From the NCBI RefSeq assembly GCF_051251695.1, contig NZ_JBPOEU010000017.1, positions 16,717 through 80,716 of the forward strand: 64,000 nucleotides of DNA, read 5' to 3'. A program made the translations under genes and the position numbers. A model generated the notes under the pieces. It was not told where the DNA came from. It did not search any database and saw only the letters and a program-made list of their open reading frames with translations. Source of the DNA: Maritalea sp051251695 (GTDB lineage Bacteria > Pseudomonadota > Alphaproteobacteria > Rhizobiales > Devosiaceae). Below are positions 32,763 through 41,426 of the stretch, one piece after another (positions within the stretch are counted from its first letter, which is position 1; the number at the start of each line of letters is the position of its first letter).

Positions 32763-34568
32763 ATGGCACGCAAAGGCAATTACGAAATAATTGATCACGC
32801 ATTTGATGTGGTGGTTGTTGGTGCTGGTGGCGCTGGGTTGCGCGCAACGCTTGGTATGGCCGAACAAGGTTTGCGCACCGCATGTATTTCAAAAGTGTTT
32901 CCAACACGCTCGCACACGGTCGCGGCGCAGGGTGGCATTGCGGCTTCTTTGAGCAATATGGGGCCTGATAGCTGGCAGTGGCATATGTATGACACGGTCA
33001 AAGGCTCAGACTGGCTTGGGGATAATGACGCGATGGAGTATCTCGCGCGGGAAGCTCCGGCTGCGGTTTATGAATTGGAGCATTATGGCGTTCCATTCTC
33101 GCGGACCGAAGAAGGTAAGATCTACCAACGTCCGTTTGGTGGTCATATGCAAAACTTTGGCGACGGCCCCCCGGTACAGCGCACATGCGCCGCTGCTGAC
33201 CGGACAGGTCACGCGATTTTGCACACGCTTTATGGGCAATCTTTGCGCAACAATGCAGAGTTTTTCATCGAATATTTCGCCACAGATTTGCTGATGAGTG
33301 AAGACGGCGAATGTATCGGGGTTATCGCTTGGAAACTTGACGATGGCACCATTCACCGCTTCCGCGCCAAACAAACTGTTTTGGCAACAGGCGGGTATGG
33401 TCGTGCTTATTTCTCTGCAACATCGGCCCACACCTGCACAGGTGATGGTGGCGGGATGGTTGCACGGGCTGGTTTGCCGCTTCAGGATATGGAATTTGTT
33501 CAGTTCCACCCAACCGGCATTTACGGTGCGGGTGTGTTGATTACAGAAGGCGCACGGGGCGAGGGTGGCTATGTCACCAACTCCGAAGGCGAGCGCTTTA
33601 TGGAGCGTTATGCGCCAAACGCGAAAGACCTTGCGTCCCGTGATGTTGTCTCGCGTTGCATGACAATGGAAATTCGCGAAGGTCGCGGTGTTGGTCCGAA
33701 CAAAGATCACATCCATTTGCACCTAGATCACCTTGACCCTGCGGTGTTGGCAGAACGTTTGCCGGGCATTACCGAAAGCGCGAAAGTTTTTGCGGGTGTT
33801 GATCTGACCCGTGAGCCGATCCCGGTTATTCCAACAGTTCACTATAATATGGGCGGCATTCCGACCAATTATTGGGGCGAAGTGCTGAACCCTACAGCGG
33901 ATGATAGCGAGGCAGTGGTGCCGGGCTTGATGGCCGTGGGTGAAGCGGGTTGTGCGTCGGTGCATGGGGCGAACCGTTTGGGTTCAAATTCACTGATTGA
34001 TTTGGTGGTATTTGGTCGTGCGGCGGCGATTAAAGCTGGCAAGGTGGTTGATGCGGCTGCGCCAGTTCCTTCGGTTAATCCTGCAAGTGAAGAAAAAGCT
34101 TTGGATCGTTTGGATCGTTTGCGTTACGCGGATGGCGGCACACCAACGGCCGCTTTGCGCGACAAGATGCAGCACACGATGCAAGAAGATGCGGCTGTGT
34201 TTAGAACCGAAGAAACATTGCAATCAGGCGTGAAGCGCATGACTGCGATTTTCAAAGAGATGTCAGACGTTAAAGTTCATGACCACTCCATGATTTGGAA
34301 TACGGATTTGGTGGAAACGCTTGAACTTGAAAACCTGATGGCGAACGCTGTGACAACGGTTGTTTCGGCAGAAGCGCGTCACGAAAGTCGCGGTGCCCAT
34401 GCGCGTGAAGATTATCCTGATCGGGATGATAAGGTTTGGCGCAAGCACACAATTTCTCGGTTGAGCGAAAATGGTGATGTGGAGTTAAGCTATCGGGGTG
34501 TTCATACGAAGCCGCTAACTAAGGACGTCGATCTTAAAAAGATCGCGCCCAAAGCACGGGTTTACTAG
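32763..34568 (+). CDS. sdhA: Succinate dehydrogenase flavoprotein subunit
   Basis: A 601-residue FAD subunit that oxidises succinate to fumarate in the TCA cycle. The Rossmann FAD motif is 'VVVGAGGAGLRATLGMA' (~18-34). The covalent-FAD His is in 'RSHTVAAQGGI' (~50), the substrate-side 'HPTGIYGAG' is near 246 and the catalytic region 'GARGEGGY' near 262. It shares a GGGAGCT-type ribosome-binding site with sdhB. The ORF downstream starts 10 bp after the stop. Confidence 0.97.
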   Translation: MARKGNYEIIDHAFDVVVVGAGGAGLRATLGMAEQGLRTACISKVFPTRSHTVAAQGGIAASLSNMGPDSWQWHMYDTVKGSDWLGDNDAMEYLAREAPAAVYELEHYGVPFSRTEEGKIYQRPFGGHMQNFGDGPPVQRTCAAADRTGHAILHTLYGQSLRNNAEFFIEYFATDLLMSEDGECIGVIAWKLDDGTIHRFRAKQTVLATGGYGRAYFSATSAHTCTGDGGGMVARAGLPLQDMEFVQFHPTGIYGAGVLITEGARGEGGYVTNSEGERFMERYAPNAKDLASRDVVSRCMTMEIREGRGVGPNKDHIHLHLDHLDPAVLAERLPGITESAKVFAGVDLTREPIPVIPTVHYNMGGIPTNYWGEVLNPTADDSEAVVPGLMAVGEAGCASVHGANRLGSNSLIDLVVFGRAAAIKAGKVVDAAAPVPSVNPASEEKALDRLDRLRYADGGTPTAALRDKMQHTMQEDAAVFRTEETLQSGVKRMTAIFKEMSDVKVHDHSMIWNTDLVETLELENLMANAVTTVVSAEARHESRGAHAREDYPDRDDKVWRKHTISRLSENGDVELSYRGVHTKPLTKDVDLKKIAPKARVY

Positions 34569-34578
34569 GAGCCGGATT

Positions 34579-35091
34579 ATGGGACGGATTTGGATTGCGT
34601 TTTTAGGGTTGATGTTGTGGGCAGGCTTAAGTGCCTGCACAACAACTGAGGCACCTGAAGGCACACAGCGTGTTGAAACGTGGTCGTCCAATTCCACATG
34701 GGTTGATGGCAAAAAGGTAACAACTAATTCCCATAAAGTCGGGTTTGAAAAACTGCCAGAACAAACAAAGCCGTTTGATTTTGGTGGACCGTGGCACATT
34801 CAAGACTATGACGATGAAAAAAGTGGCAACCGTCACTGCTATGTGGATCTAAAATCGGCAAAATTGGGCACTTACAACTATGCCTTTAGAACAATTGCAG
34901 AATGTCATCTTGAAATGGCTCATATCGCGGCATGGCGCCCTACGGGTAGCACAGTTGGTGATGTGATCATTTTGGTCGATAAGTCGGGCACCAATATTGG
35001 TGAGTTCGACAAGGTTAATAAAAGCCTTTATCGAGGCGTCATTACGCTGACAAACGGTGCTGTCGTCAAAGCCCATTTGAAACGGTGGTAA
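34579..35091 (+). CDS. Lipoprotein with AprI/Inh-like domain
   Basis: A 170-residue lipoprotein: signal peptide with lipobox 'LSAC' (Cys ~20), followed by a C-terminal ~95-residue domain. That domain has the AprI/Inh pattern (Trp-containing start 'GPWHI', Cys-Cys pair in 'HCYVDLKSAKLGTYNY...AECHLEM', 'AAWRPTGSTVGDVIILVDKSGTNIGEFDK', 'LYRGVI'). Members of this fold are protease inhibitors or Omp19-type outer-membrane lipoproteins. It sits 10 bp after sdhA, inside the sdh operon, which is unusual. The assignment of the domain rests on pattern only. Confidence 0.7.
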   Translation: MGRIWIAFLGLMLWAGLSACTTTEAPEGTQRVETWSSNSTWVDGKKVTTNSHKVGFEKLPEQTKPFDFGGPWHIQDYDDEKSGNRHCYVDLKSAKLGTYNYAFRTIAECHLEMAHIAAWRPTGSTVGDVIILVDKSGTNIGEFDKVNKSLYRGVITLTNGAVVKAHLKRW

Positions 35092-35094
35092 GAT

Positions 35095-35538
35095 TTGGCG
35101 GAACAGGCTGGATATTCTGGAACGCCACTACCCAAGAAGCTTGGGCTGAAAGATGGGCAACGAATATTGTTTGTTGATCTGCCCAACCAACAAACGGAAT
35201 TATGCGAAGCGCGGCAATTCATTGAATTGGTTCAAATTAGTTGGAATGAGTTGGGTGGGCTTAAAAAAGGGTTTGATGTGATCCACGGGTTCACTAAATC
35301 CCAAGCCGATTTAAACGGCCAAATGGAACATTTGCAAAGCCTTATTGTTCCAGATGGCATGATATGGATTTCGTGGCCAAAGAAGGCGGCGAAAATTGAA
35401 ACAGATATCACCGAAGATGTGGTGCGCGCCAAGGCGCTGACCCTTGATTTGGTGGATGTAAAAGTTTGTGCAGTTGATGCGGTTTGGTCGGGCTTAAAAC
35501 TCGTTATCCGCAAAGAAAGACGGCACTTACATGGATAA
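35095..35538 (+). CDS. DUF3052-family protein
   Basis: A 147-residue soluble protein resembling DUF3052: 'GYSGTPLPKKLGLKDGQRILFVDLP' (~6-30) and 'LQSLIVPDGMIWISWPKKAAK' (~82-102) with 'VDVKVCAVDAVWSGLKLVIRK' (~120-140) are family-like blocks. The start is TTG 35095, four bases after the upstream stop, with GGTGG before it; the first ATG in frame would cut the family N-terminus. Function unknown. It is part of the sdhA-lipoprotein-DUF3052-sdhB run, so it may be co-expressed with complex II. Confidence 0.82.
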   Translation: MAEQAGYSGTPLPKKLGLKDGQRILFVDLPNQQTELCEARQFIELVQISWNELGGLKKGFDVIHGFTKSQADLNGQMEHLQSLIVPDGMIWISWPKKAAKIETDITEDVVRAKALTLDLVDVKVCAVDAVWSGLKLVIRKERRHLHG

Positions 35539-35556
35539 TATTGGGAGCTCCAGCTG

Positions 35557-36333
35557 ATGGTACAACTGACCCTGCCTAAAAACTCGCAGCCGACTAAAGG
35601 CAAGATTTGGCCAAAACCAACTGGCGAAAATGTGCGTGAGTTCCATATTTACCGCTTCGACCCGGATAGCGGCGATAACCCTCGGATCGACACGTTTTTT
35701 GTCGATCTTGATGATTGTGGCCCGATGGTTCTGGATGCGCTTTTGTACATCAAGGACAACATTGATCCGACTTTGACGCTGCGGCGCTCCTGTCGTGAAG
35801 GTATTTGTGGGTCATGCGCGATGAATGTTGGCGGCATGAACACGTTGGCTTGCACAAAAGGCATGGACGAGTTTAAAGGCGCGATCCCGATTTATCCGTT
35901 GCCGCACTTGCCTGTGGTTAAGGACTTGGTGCCTGATCTTACGAACTTTTACGCACAGCATCGCTCCATTGAGCCTTGGTTGAAAACCAAGTCACCTGAG
36001 CCTCAGTCTGAATGGTTGCAGTCCCATGGGGATCGCGCCAAGCTGGATGGACTTTATGAGTGTATTCTTTGCGCATGTTGCTCAACCTCCTGCCCAAGTT
36101 ACTGGTGGAATGGAGATCGCTACTTAGGCCCAGCTGTTTTGCTGCAAGCCTATCGTTGGTTGATCGATAGTCGTGACGAAGCGACGGGTGAGCGGCTTGA
36201 TGATTTGGAAGATCCATTCCGCCTTTATCGCTGCCATACCATTATGAACTGCGCCAATACTTGTCCTAAAGGTTTGAACCCAGCGAAGGCGATTGGCGAG
36301 ATTAAAAAGATGATGGTTGAACGACGCGTTTAG
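35557..36333 (+). CDS. sdhB: Succinate dehydrogenase iron-sulfur subunit
   Basis: A 258-residue subunit that passes electrons from the flavin to the quinone. Its three clusters can be read directly: [2Fe-2S] in 'SCREGICGSCAMNVGGMNTLAC' (~75), [4Fe-4S] in 'CILCACCSTSCP' (~169) and [3Fe-4S] in 'CHTIMNCANTCPKG' (~225). The ATG at 35557 has GGGAGCT upstream, as for sdhA. Separated from sdhA by a lipoprotein and a DUF3052 gene; followed by a strong terminator. Confidence 0.97.
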   Translation: MVQLTLPKNSQPTKGKIWPKPTGENVREFHIYRFDPDSGDNPRIDTFFVDLDDCGPMVLDALLYIKDNIDPTLTLRRSCREGICGSCAMNVGGMNTLACTKGMDEFKGAIPIYPLPHLPVVKDLVPDLTNFYAQHRSIEPWLKTKSPEPQSEWLQSHGDRAKLDGLYECILCACCSTSCPSYWWNGDRYLGPAVLLQAYRWLIDSRDEATGERLDDLEDPFRLYRCHTIMNCANTCPKGLNPAKAIGEIKKMMVERRV

Positions 36334-36363
36334 GTTGACCATTTTTTGAGATTAGCTATTTAG

Positions 36364-36394
36364 AAAAGGTCGCCGCGTTGTGCGACCTTTTTTT
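36364..36394 (+). terminator. Intrinsic terminator of the sdh operon
   Basis: AAAAGGTCGC - CGCGTTGT - GCGACCTTTTTTT is a perfect 10-bp stem followed by a T run, 30 bp after sdhB. Confidence 0.92.
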
Positions 36395-36407
36395 AAGGGA
36401 CAAATTT

Positions 36408-36890
36408 ATGAGACTTTTGTTTGGGTTTTTGATTTTAGTTTTGTCTGTTGGCAACGCATTTGCCGATGATGTGTCACGCAAGCAACTTGCCGCGGATATT
36501 GTGGACTTGACGACAACCGGTGCTTTAGTTGACCAAATGGCTGGGGCAATTTGGCCAACGCTTGAGGCCAGCATTTTGGCCAAGAACGAAAATGTCAGTG
36601 ACGAAGCTTTAGCTGCAATGAAGAGTGAATATATCGAACTCAATCGAGGTTTAATTGTTTCTCTTACGGGCACTGTTACTGAGTTTTATGCTGAAAACTA
36701 CACAGAAGACGAGTTGAAAGAATTGATGGATTTCTATCGCTCGCCAGTGGGTAAAAAGACACTTGAGATCACCCCAAAGCTAATGGGTGAAATTTTTCCC
36801 GGTATGATGGCGAAAATCCAACAAGACATTCCGGTGATGATGGAAAAATTCAAGAAGTTGGCGAAAGAAAAAGGCATTATAGTTGGCTAA
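36408..36890 (+). CDS. DUF2059 secreted protein
   Basis: A 160-residue protein with a signal peptide (to ~residue 20, 'AFA-DD') and a DUF2059 domain: 'FYAENYTEDELKELMDFYRSPVGKK' (~94-118) is the family core, and 'ITPKLMGEIFPGMMAKIQQDIPVMM' follows. Function unknown; the fold is all-helical. The ATG at 36408 follows AAGGGA; an upstream in-frame start would overlap the terminator. It is followed 11 bp later by a DUF2007 gene, so the two form an operon. Confidence 0.88.
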   Translation: MRLLFGFLILVLSVGNAFADDVSRKQLAADIVDLTTTGALVDQMAGAIWPTLEASILAKNENVSDEALAAMKSEYIELNRGLIVSLTGTVTEFYAENYTEDELKELMDFYRSPVGKKTLEITPKLMGEIFPGMMAKIQQDIPVMMEKFKKLAKEKGIIVG

Positions 36891-36901
36891 GGATTTTATT
36901 G

Positions 36902-37129
36902 ATGGGTGTTAAAACCATTATCACGGTTGAGGACGTCGCTTATGCGCGCGTCCTTATTCCCGCACTAAAGGGACATGGGTTTCATCCGATTGAGGGCACC
37001 GATATCGGTGTTTCGGGTATGGGTGGCATGGCCGGGCCGGGGGGTATCTCGATTCAAGTGCCCGAAGACGAAGCAGACGACGCCAAAATTTTGGCAGAGG
37101 CGCTTTTGGCCGATATTATGGAAAAATAG
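36902..37129 (+). CDS. DUF2007-type small protein (putative signal-transducing)
   Basis: A 75-residue protein with a ferredoxin-like pattern. It begins 'GVKTIITVEDVAYARVLIPALKGHGF' (~2-27) and ends in a helix 'DEADDAKILAEALLADIM'. The middle is a Gly/Met-rich loop 'GVSGMGGMAGPGGISIQV', the usual DUF2007 (putative prokaryotic signal-transducing protein) arrangement. The ATG at 36902 is preferred; a TTG directly upstream would add one residue. Function unknown. Confidence 0.8.
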   Translation: MGVKTIITVEDVAYARVLIPALKGHGFHPIEGTDIGVSGMGGMAGPGGISIQVPEDEADDAKILAEALLADIMEK

Positions 37130-37240
37130 CGTCTAACGGACAAAAATCGCCCGTTTTAGGTTGGTTCGGTAGACGATTGCCGTACGTTTGCCACAATCTT
37201 TGGGGCACAACGCACACTTGAAACTTTCCGGAGTTGATGG

Positions 37241-37270
37241 GGCCTTAAGAAATTTTCTTTAAGTTGGCCC
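37241..37270 (+). repeat. Hairpin in the leader of the Omp19-like gene
   Basis: GGCC and TTAAG in 37241-37249 pair with CTTTAAG (37257-37263) and GGCC (37266-37269) with small bulges. It lies 30-60 bases before the start codon. No T run follows, so it could be a mRNA-stability hairpin. Confidence 0.35.
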
Positions 37271-37297
37271 AGCTATTATCTCAAAAGGGATGAATTG

Positions 37298-37927
37298 ATG
37301 AAATTTGTGGTTAAACCGTTCATGTTCAGCAGTGTGATGTGCGCGCTGATGGTTCTTGCTGCATGCACGTCAACTTCGTCTCGTTTTGGTTCGCGGACCA
37401 CTCGATCTTCGCAGCCGCCAGAACAATTGACGCCGGTAAATAGCGGATCAGTGAATAAATCATCATTGCCACCAGTTGGCGGCGCGTCTTCGACGCAAAC
37501 CGCATCAAATGGTGACCCAACCTTCACAGAGGGCCGGATTGATGGCGGCGCTGAAAACTTATTTGGCGATAGTGATCCATCATTTGTTTCGCTGGATGAT
37601 TTGGACACCAACACGAATGTTGCTGGTCGTAATCTAACCGGGCCCCTGACAGTACTAAAATTGCTAGGTGTTTGGACCGTGCAGAGCGGTGAAAACACTT
37701 GCCGGCTTAATCTGACCCAATCAGCAAAAGGCTCAACGGGCCGTTATCGTGCATCTTCGCCGGGTTGTATTGTGCCTGCGGTTGCTGCTGTGAGCTCATG
37801 GCAGCTTGCAGGCAACCAAGTTCAATTGTTCAATGAAGCTGGCCAACTTATTGGTGCATTGCTGCAAAATGGCGATCGTTTCGTTGGCACAATGGTCGGT
37901 GGTCAAGGCATTTCGATGGTTGGCTAA
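37298..37927 (+). CDS. Omp19-like outer-membrane lipoprotein with Inh domain
   Basis: A 209-residue lipoprotein with lipobox 'VLAAC' (Cys ~23) and a long polar, Ser/Thr/Pro-rich linker (~25-115). A C-terminal ~90-residue AprI/Inh-like domain starts 'LLGVWTVQSGENTCRLNLTQSAKG' and contains the paired Cys residues and 'SPGCIVPAVAAVSSWQLAGNQVQLFNEAGQLIGALLQ'. The arrangement is that of Brucella Omp19, which protects secreted proteins from proteases. It overlaps zapE by one base (TAATG), as in other rhizobia. The ATG at 37298 has AAGGG upstream. Confidence 0.82.
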   Translation: MKFVVKPFMFSSVMCALMVLAACTSTSSRFGSRTTRSSQPPEQLTPVNSGSVNKSSLPPVGGASSTQTASNGDPTFTEGRIDGGAENLFGDSDPSFVSLDDLDTNTNVAGRNLTGPLTVLKLLGVWTVQSGENTCRLNLTQSAKGSTGRYRASSPGCIVPAVAAVSSWQLAGNQVQLFNEAGQLIGALLQNGDRFVGTMVGGQGISMVG

Positions 37928-39081
37928 TGAGCGTTCAGCCTGACATTGTTCAATTGCAAGATACAAATGGCAGTGTCGGGGCGGCCTACAGTCAACTCAT
38001 AGATGATGGGGTGCTGCACCCCGATCAGCAACAAGCCAAATGTGTGCAAGCCCTGGACAGGGTGCGCATGGCTTTAGATGTCGAAAAACCACCAACATCA
38101 TTCATTTCAAAACTATTTGGTCGGCAAGCGGAACAATCCATCAAAGGCCTTTATATCTGGGGCGATGTAGGGCGTGGCAAGACCTTGTTGATGGATATGT
38201 TTTTTGAAGCGGTGAAGGAGCCCAAAAAGCAACGTGTGCATTTCCATGAGTTTATGGACGAAGTACATAATCGAATTTCCGCATTTCGCAAAAGTGACGA
38301 TGCTGAAAAGACCGGTGATCCGATCCCCTATGCGGTTGAGCCCATCATCGCATCTGTAAAGCTTTTGTGTTTTGACGAATTTCACGTCAACGATATTACA
38401 GATGCGATGCTGTTGAAGCGGTTGTTCGAAAAACTATTTGAAGCCGGTATTGTGGTGGTGGCAACCAGCAATGTTGTGCCAGATTTGCTGTATAAAAACG
38501 GACTTAACCGGCAACTGTTTTTGCCGTTCATTGATTTGCTGCTCAACCACGCAGAAGTGCTTAATTTGGCATCGGACACGGACTATCGTCGTCAAAAACT
38601 GGAAGCTCAGCCGGTTTATTTCTTTGGACCAGAAAACGAAACCCGTGAGGGCATTGATCAGGCGTGGAATACGCTGACAGGGGGGGTGGAGGCCGCTCCC
38701 AAGGTGGTTGATTTGATGGGACGGGATTTCGTCGTCCATCGCCATTTTACGGGCGCGGTGCGATTCGGGTTTAAAGAGCTTTGCGAAGCGCCATTGGGCG
38801 CGCGCGACTATTTGCGGCTCTCCCATCACTTTCATACTTTTGTGATCGAGGGTGTGCCTCGGTTTGATCGGGCCCGGTCGGATGCGGCCAAAAGGTTCAT
38901 TTTGCTGATCGATACGCTATATGATCGCGGGGACAAGCTGGTCGCCTCGTTTGAAATGCAATTGGATGCGTTAAGCCTTGATGATAAAACAGCTTTTGAG
39001 TTTCAACGCACCATATCGCGTTTAATCGAAATGCAGTCCAAGGACTATCTAGCTGCCCCACGTAAAGATGCAGCTGAATAG
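37927..39081 (+). CDS. zapE: Cell-division ATPase ZapE (AFG1 family)
   Basis: A 384-residue AAA-type ATPase of the AFG1/ZapE family. The Walker A motif is 'GDVGRGKTLLMDMFFEAV' (~79-96), followed by 'VHFHEFMDEVH' (~104) and 'LLCFDEFHVNDITDAML' (Walker B, ~141). In E. coli ZapE binds FtsZ under stress. The gene overlaps the lipoprotein gene by one base and is followed 136 bp later by mdh, the conserved alphaproteobacterial arrangement. Confidence 0.93.
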   Translation: MSVQPDIVQLQDTNGSVGAAYSQLIDDGVLHPDQQQAKCVQALDRVRMALDVEKPPTSFISKLFGRQAEQSIKGLYIWGDVGRGKTLLMDMFFEAVKEPKKQRVHFHEFMDEVHNRISAFRKSDDAEKTGDPIPYAVEPIIASVKLLCFDEFHVNDITDAMLLKRLFEKLFEAGIVVVATSNVVPDLLYKNGLNRQLFLPFIDLLLNHAEVLNLASDTDYRRQKLEAQPVYFFGPENETREGIDQAWNTLTGGVEAAPKVVDLMGRDFVVHRHFTGAVRFGFKELCEAPLGARDYLRLSHHFHTFVIEGVPRFDRARSDAAKRFILLIDTLYDRGDKLVASFEMQLDALSLDDKTAFEFQRTISRLIEMQSKDYLAAPRKDAAE

Positions 39082-39216
39082 CGGTTCATCAACCATCACT
39101 TTCCAATTCCCGAAATCGCGTGTTTTGTTAGACGAACGGGTCACTTGCGTGTGCGAAACTATGGGGGTAAGGAAGGTCAGGATTTATCTCACTTTACCTA
39201 TAGGGAAACTTCATAC

Positions 39217-40179
39217 ATGGCTCGCAAAAAAATTGCCTTGATCGGTGCAGGTCAAATCGGTGGCACGCTGGCGCATCTGGCGGCTTCAAAGGAACTTGGT
39301 GATGTTGTTTTGTTCGACATTGTTGACGGCGTTCCACAAGGCAAAGCGCTCGATCTTTCGCAAACTTCGCCAGTAGATGGCTTTGACAGCAAACTAAAAG
39401 GCACGTCTGAATATAAAGACATTGCTGGTGCTGACGTTGTGGTTGTAACCGCTGGTGTGCCGCGCAAGCCGGGCATGAGCCGTGATGATTTGTTGGAAAT
39501 CAACCTAAAAGTCATGGAGCAAGTTGGCGCGGGTATCGCGAAATATGCCCCTGATGCTTTTGTGATCTGTATCACCAACCCGCTAGATGCGATGGTTTGG
39601 GCATTGCAGCGTTTTTCTGGTTTGCCAGCGAATAAAGTTGTGGGCATGGCCGGGGTTTTGGACAGCTCGCGTTTCCGTCACTTCATTGCTGATGAGTTCG
39701 ATGTTTCCATTAAAGACGTTACCGCATTTGTTATGGGCGGGCATGGCGACACAATGGTGCCGCTGACACGCTATTCATCAGTTGCAGGTATTCCGCTAAC
39801 TGACCTTGTGAAAATGGGTTGGATCACTAAAGAGCGTTTGGAAGAAATCGTTCAGCGCACACGCGATGGCGGTGCAGAAATTGTTGGACTGCTTAAAACG
39901 GGTTCTGCGTTTTACGCACCAGCTGCATCAGCGATTGCAATGGCAGAAAGCTATTTGAAAGACCAGAAGCGCGTACTTCCTTGTGCGGCTTATCTTAAAG
40001 GTGAGTTCGGCGTTAAGGGAATGTATGTGGGTGTTCCTGTAGTACTTGGCGCGAATGGTGTTGAACGGATTGTTGAAGTTTCATTGAGTAAGGCAGAACA
40101 AGGCCAATTTGATAAGTCAGTTGGCTCAGTTGAAGGTCTTGTTGAAGCTTGTAAGAAGATCGCACCAAAACTGGCGTAA
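39217..40179 (+). CDS. mdh: Malate dehydrogenase (NAD)
   Basis: A 320-residue LDH-like malate dehydrogenase, oxidising malate to oxaloacetate. The NAD-binding start is 'KKIALIGAGQIGGTLAHLA' (~3-21), 'VPRKPGMSRDDLL' is the mobile loop with the substrate arginines (~82), 'ITNPLDAMVW' is near 118 and the catalytic His is in 'GGHGDTMVPL' (~176). The ATG at 39217 follows TAGGGAAAC; the frame extends upstream but without homology. First gene of the mdh-sucCD-sucAB-lpd cluster. Confidence 0.97.
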   Translation: MARKKIALIGAGQIGGTLAHLAASKELGDVVLFDIVDGVPQGKALDLSQTSPVDGFDSKLKGTSEYKDIAGADVVVVTAGVPRKPGMSRDDLLEINLKVMEQVGAGIAKYAPDAFVICITNPLDAMVWALQRFSGLPANKVVGMAGVLDSSRFRHFIADEFDVSIKDVTAFVMGGHGDTMVPLTRYSSVAGIPLTDLVKMGWITKERLEEIVQRTRDGGAEIVGLLKTGSAFYAPAASAIAMAESYLKDQKRVLPCAAYLKGEFGVKGMYVGVPVVLGANGVERIVEVSLSKAEQGQFDKSVGSVEGLVEACKKIAPKLA

Positions 40180-40226
40180 ACAAACGCATCATAGAACAAT
40201 ATCGCTAACCAAAGTGGAGTGACGCG

Positions 40227-41423
40227 ATGAACATTCATGAATATCAGGCCAAGAAACTATTGGCCTCCTTTGGTGCGCCGATCGCCAAAGGTATTCCTAT
40301 CTTTTCTAAAGATGAAGCCAAAGCAGCAGCTGAAGAACTTGGTGGCCCATTGTGGGTTGTTAAAAGCCAAATTCATGCTGGTGGCCGTGGTAAAGGCAAG
40401 TTCAAAGAACTTCCAGAAGACGCCAAAGGCGGCGTTCGTTTGGCATTTTCAATGGACGAAATGCAGTCCCACGTTGATGAAATGTTGGGCAAAACACTGG
40501 TGACCAAGCAAACTGGCCCTGCTGGTAAGCAAGTCAACCAATTGTATATCGAAGATGGCGCAGACATTGAGCGCGAGCTTTATCTTTCTGTTCTTGTTGA
40601 TCGTACAACTGGCCGCGTGGCATTTGTTGTTTCAACAGAGGGTGGCATGGATATTGAAGCGGTTGCAGAAGCAACCCCTGAGAAAATCCACACTTTGCCA
40701 ATCGATCCAGATGCGGGCGTTACTGCTGACGATGCTGCAAAAATCTGCGCTGCGTTGGAGCTAGATGGTGTTGCCAAAGATGACGGGATGAACCTTTTCC
40801 CCATTCTTTACAAAGCATTCCTTGAAACTGACATGGCAATGTTGGAAATCAACCCGCTGATCGTTATGAAAGACGGTCGTTTGCGCGTGTTGGATGCCAA
40901 AGTTTCATTCGACAATAACGCTATGTTCCGTCATCCGGATATCGCCAAATTGCGCGATCTTACCGAAGAAGACGAAAAAGAGATTGAAGCAAGTAAATAT
41001 GATCTTGCCTATATCGCTTTGGACGGCACGATCGGTTGTATGGTGAACGGCGCTGGTTTGGCGATGTCGACGATGGACATCATCAAATTGTACGGCGAAG
41101 AGCCTGCAAACTTCCTAGATGTTGGTGGCGGCGCGAACGCTGAAAAAGTTACAGCAGCGTTTAAGATCATTACAGCAGATCCAAGTGTTAAGGGAATCTT
41201 AGTGAACATTTTCGGCGGTATTATGCGCTGTGATGTGATTGCGGAGGGTGTTCTTACGGCCGTTAAAGAAGTGGGGCTTCAAGTGCCGCTTGTTGTTCGG
41301 TTGGAAGGCACTAAAGTAGCCGAAGGCAAAAAGCTCATTTCTGAGAGCGGCCTGAACGTTATTCCGGCGGATGACCTTGATGATGCAGCGCAAAAAATTG
41401 TTGCTGCAGTGAAGGGATCGTAA
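40227..41423 (+). CDS. sucC: Succinyl-CoA synthetase, beta subunit (ADP-forming)
   Basis: A 398-residue ATP-grasp subunit of succinyl-CoA synthetase. It begins 'MNIHEYQAKKLLASFGAPI', carries 'VKSQIHAGGRGKGKFKE' (~46-62) and ends with the conserved C-terminal domain ('VNIFGGIMRCDVIAEG', ~326-341; 'VPLVVRLEGTKVAEGK', ~354). The ATG at 40227 follows GTGGAG. The cupin gene starts 3 bases after its stop, and sucD comes next. Confidence 0.97.
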   Translation: MNIHEYQAKKLLASFGAPIAKGIPIFSKDEAKAAAEELGGPLWVVKSQIHAGGRGKGKFKELPEDAKGGVRLAFSMDEMQSHVDEMLGKTLVTKQTGPAGKQVNQLYIEDGADIERELYLSVLVDRTTGRVAFVVSTEGGMDIEAVAEATPEKIHTLPIDPDAGVTADDAAKICAALELDGVAKDDGMNLFPILYKAFLETDMAMLEINPLIVMKDGRLRVLDAKVSFDNNAMFRHPDIAKLRDLTEEDEKEIEASKYDLAYIALDGTIGCMVNGAGLAMSTMDIIKLYGEEPANFLDVGGGANAEKVTAAFKIITADPSVKGILVNIFGGIMRCDVIAEGVLTAVKEVGLQVPLVVRLEGTKVAEGKKLISESGLNVIPADDLDDAAQKIVAAVKGS

Positions 41424-41426
41424 TTC

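Noticed and set aside
33006..33722. 238-codon open frame on the minus strand
   Set aside because: Antisense to sdhA over conserved catalytic motifs; Cys/His-rich composition without a family or ribosome-binding site.
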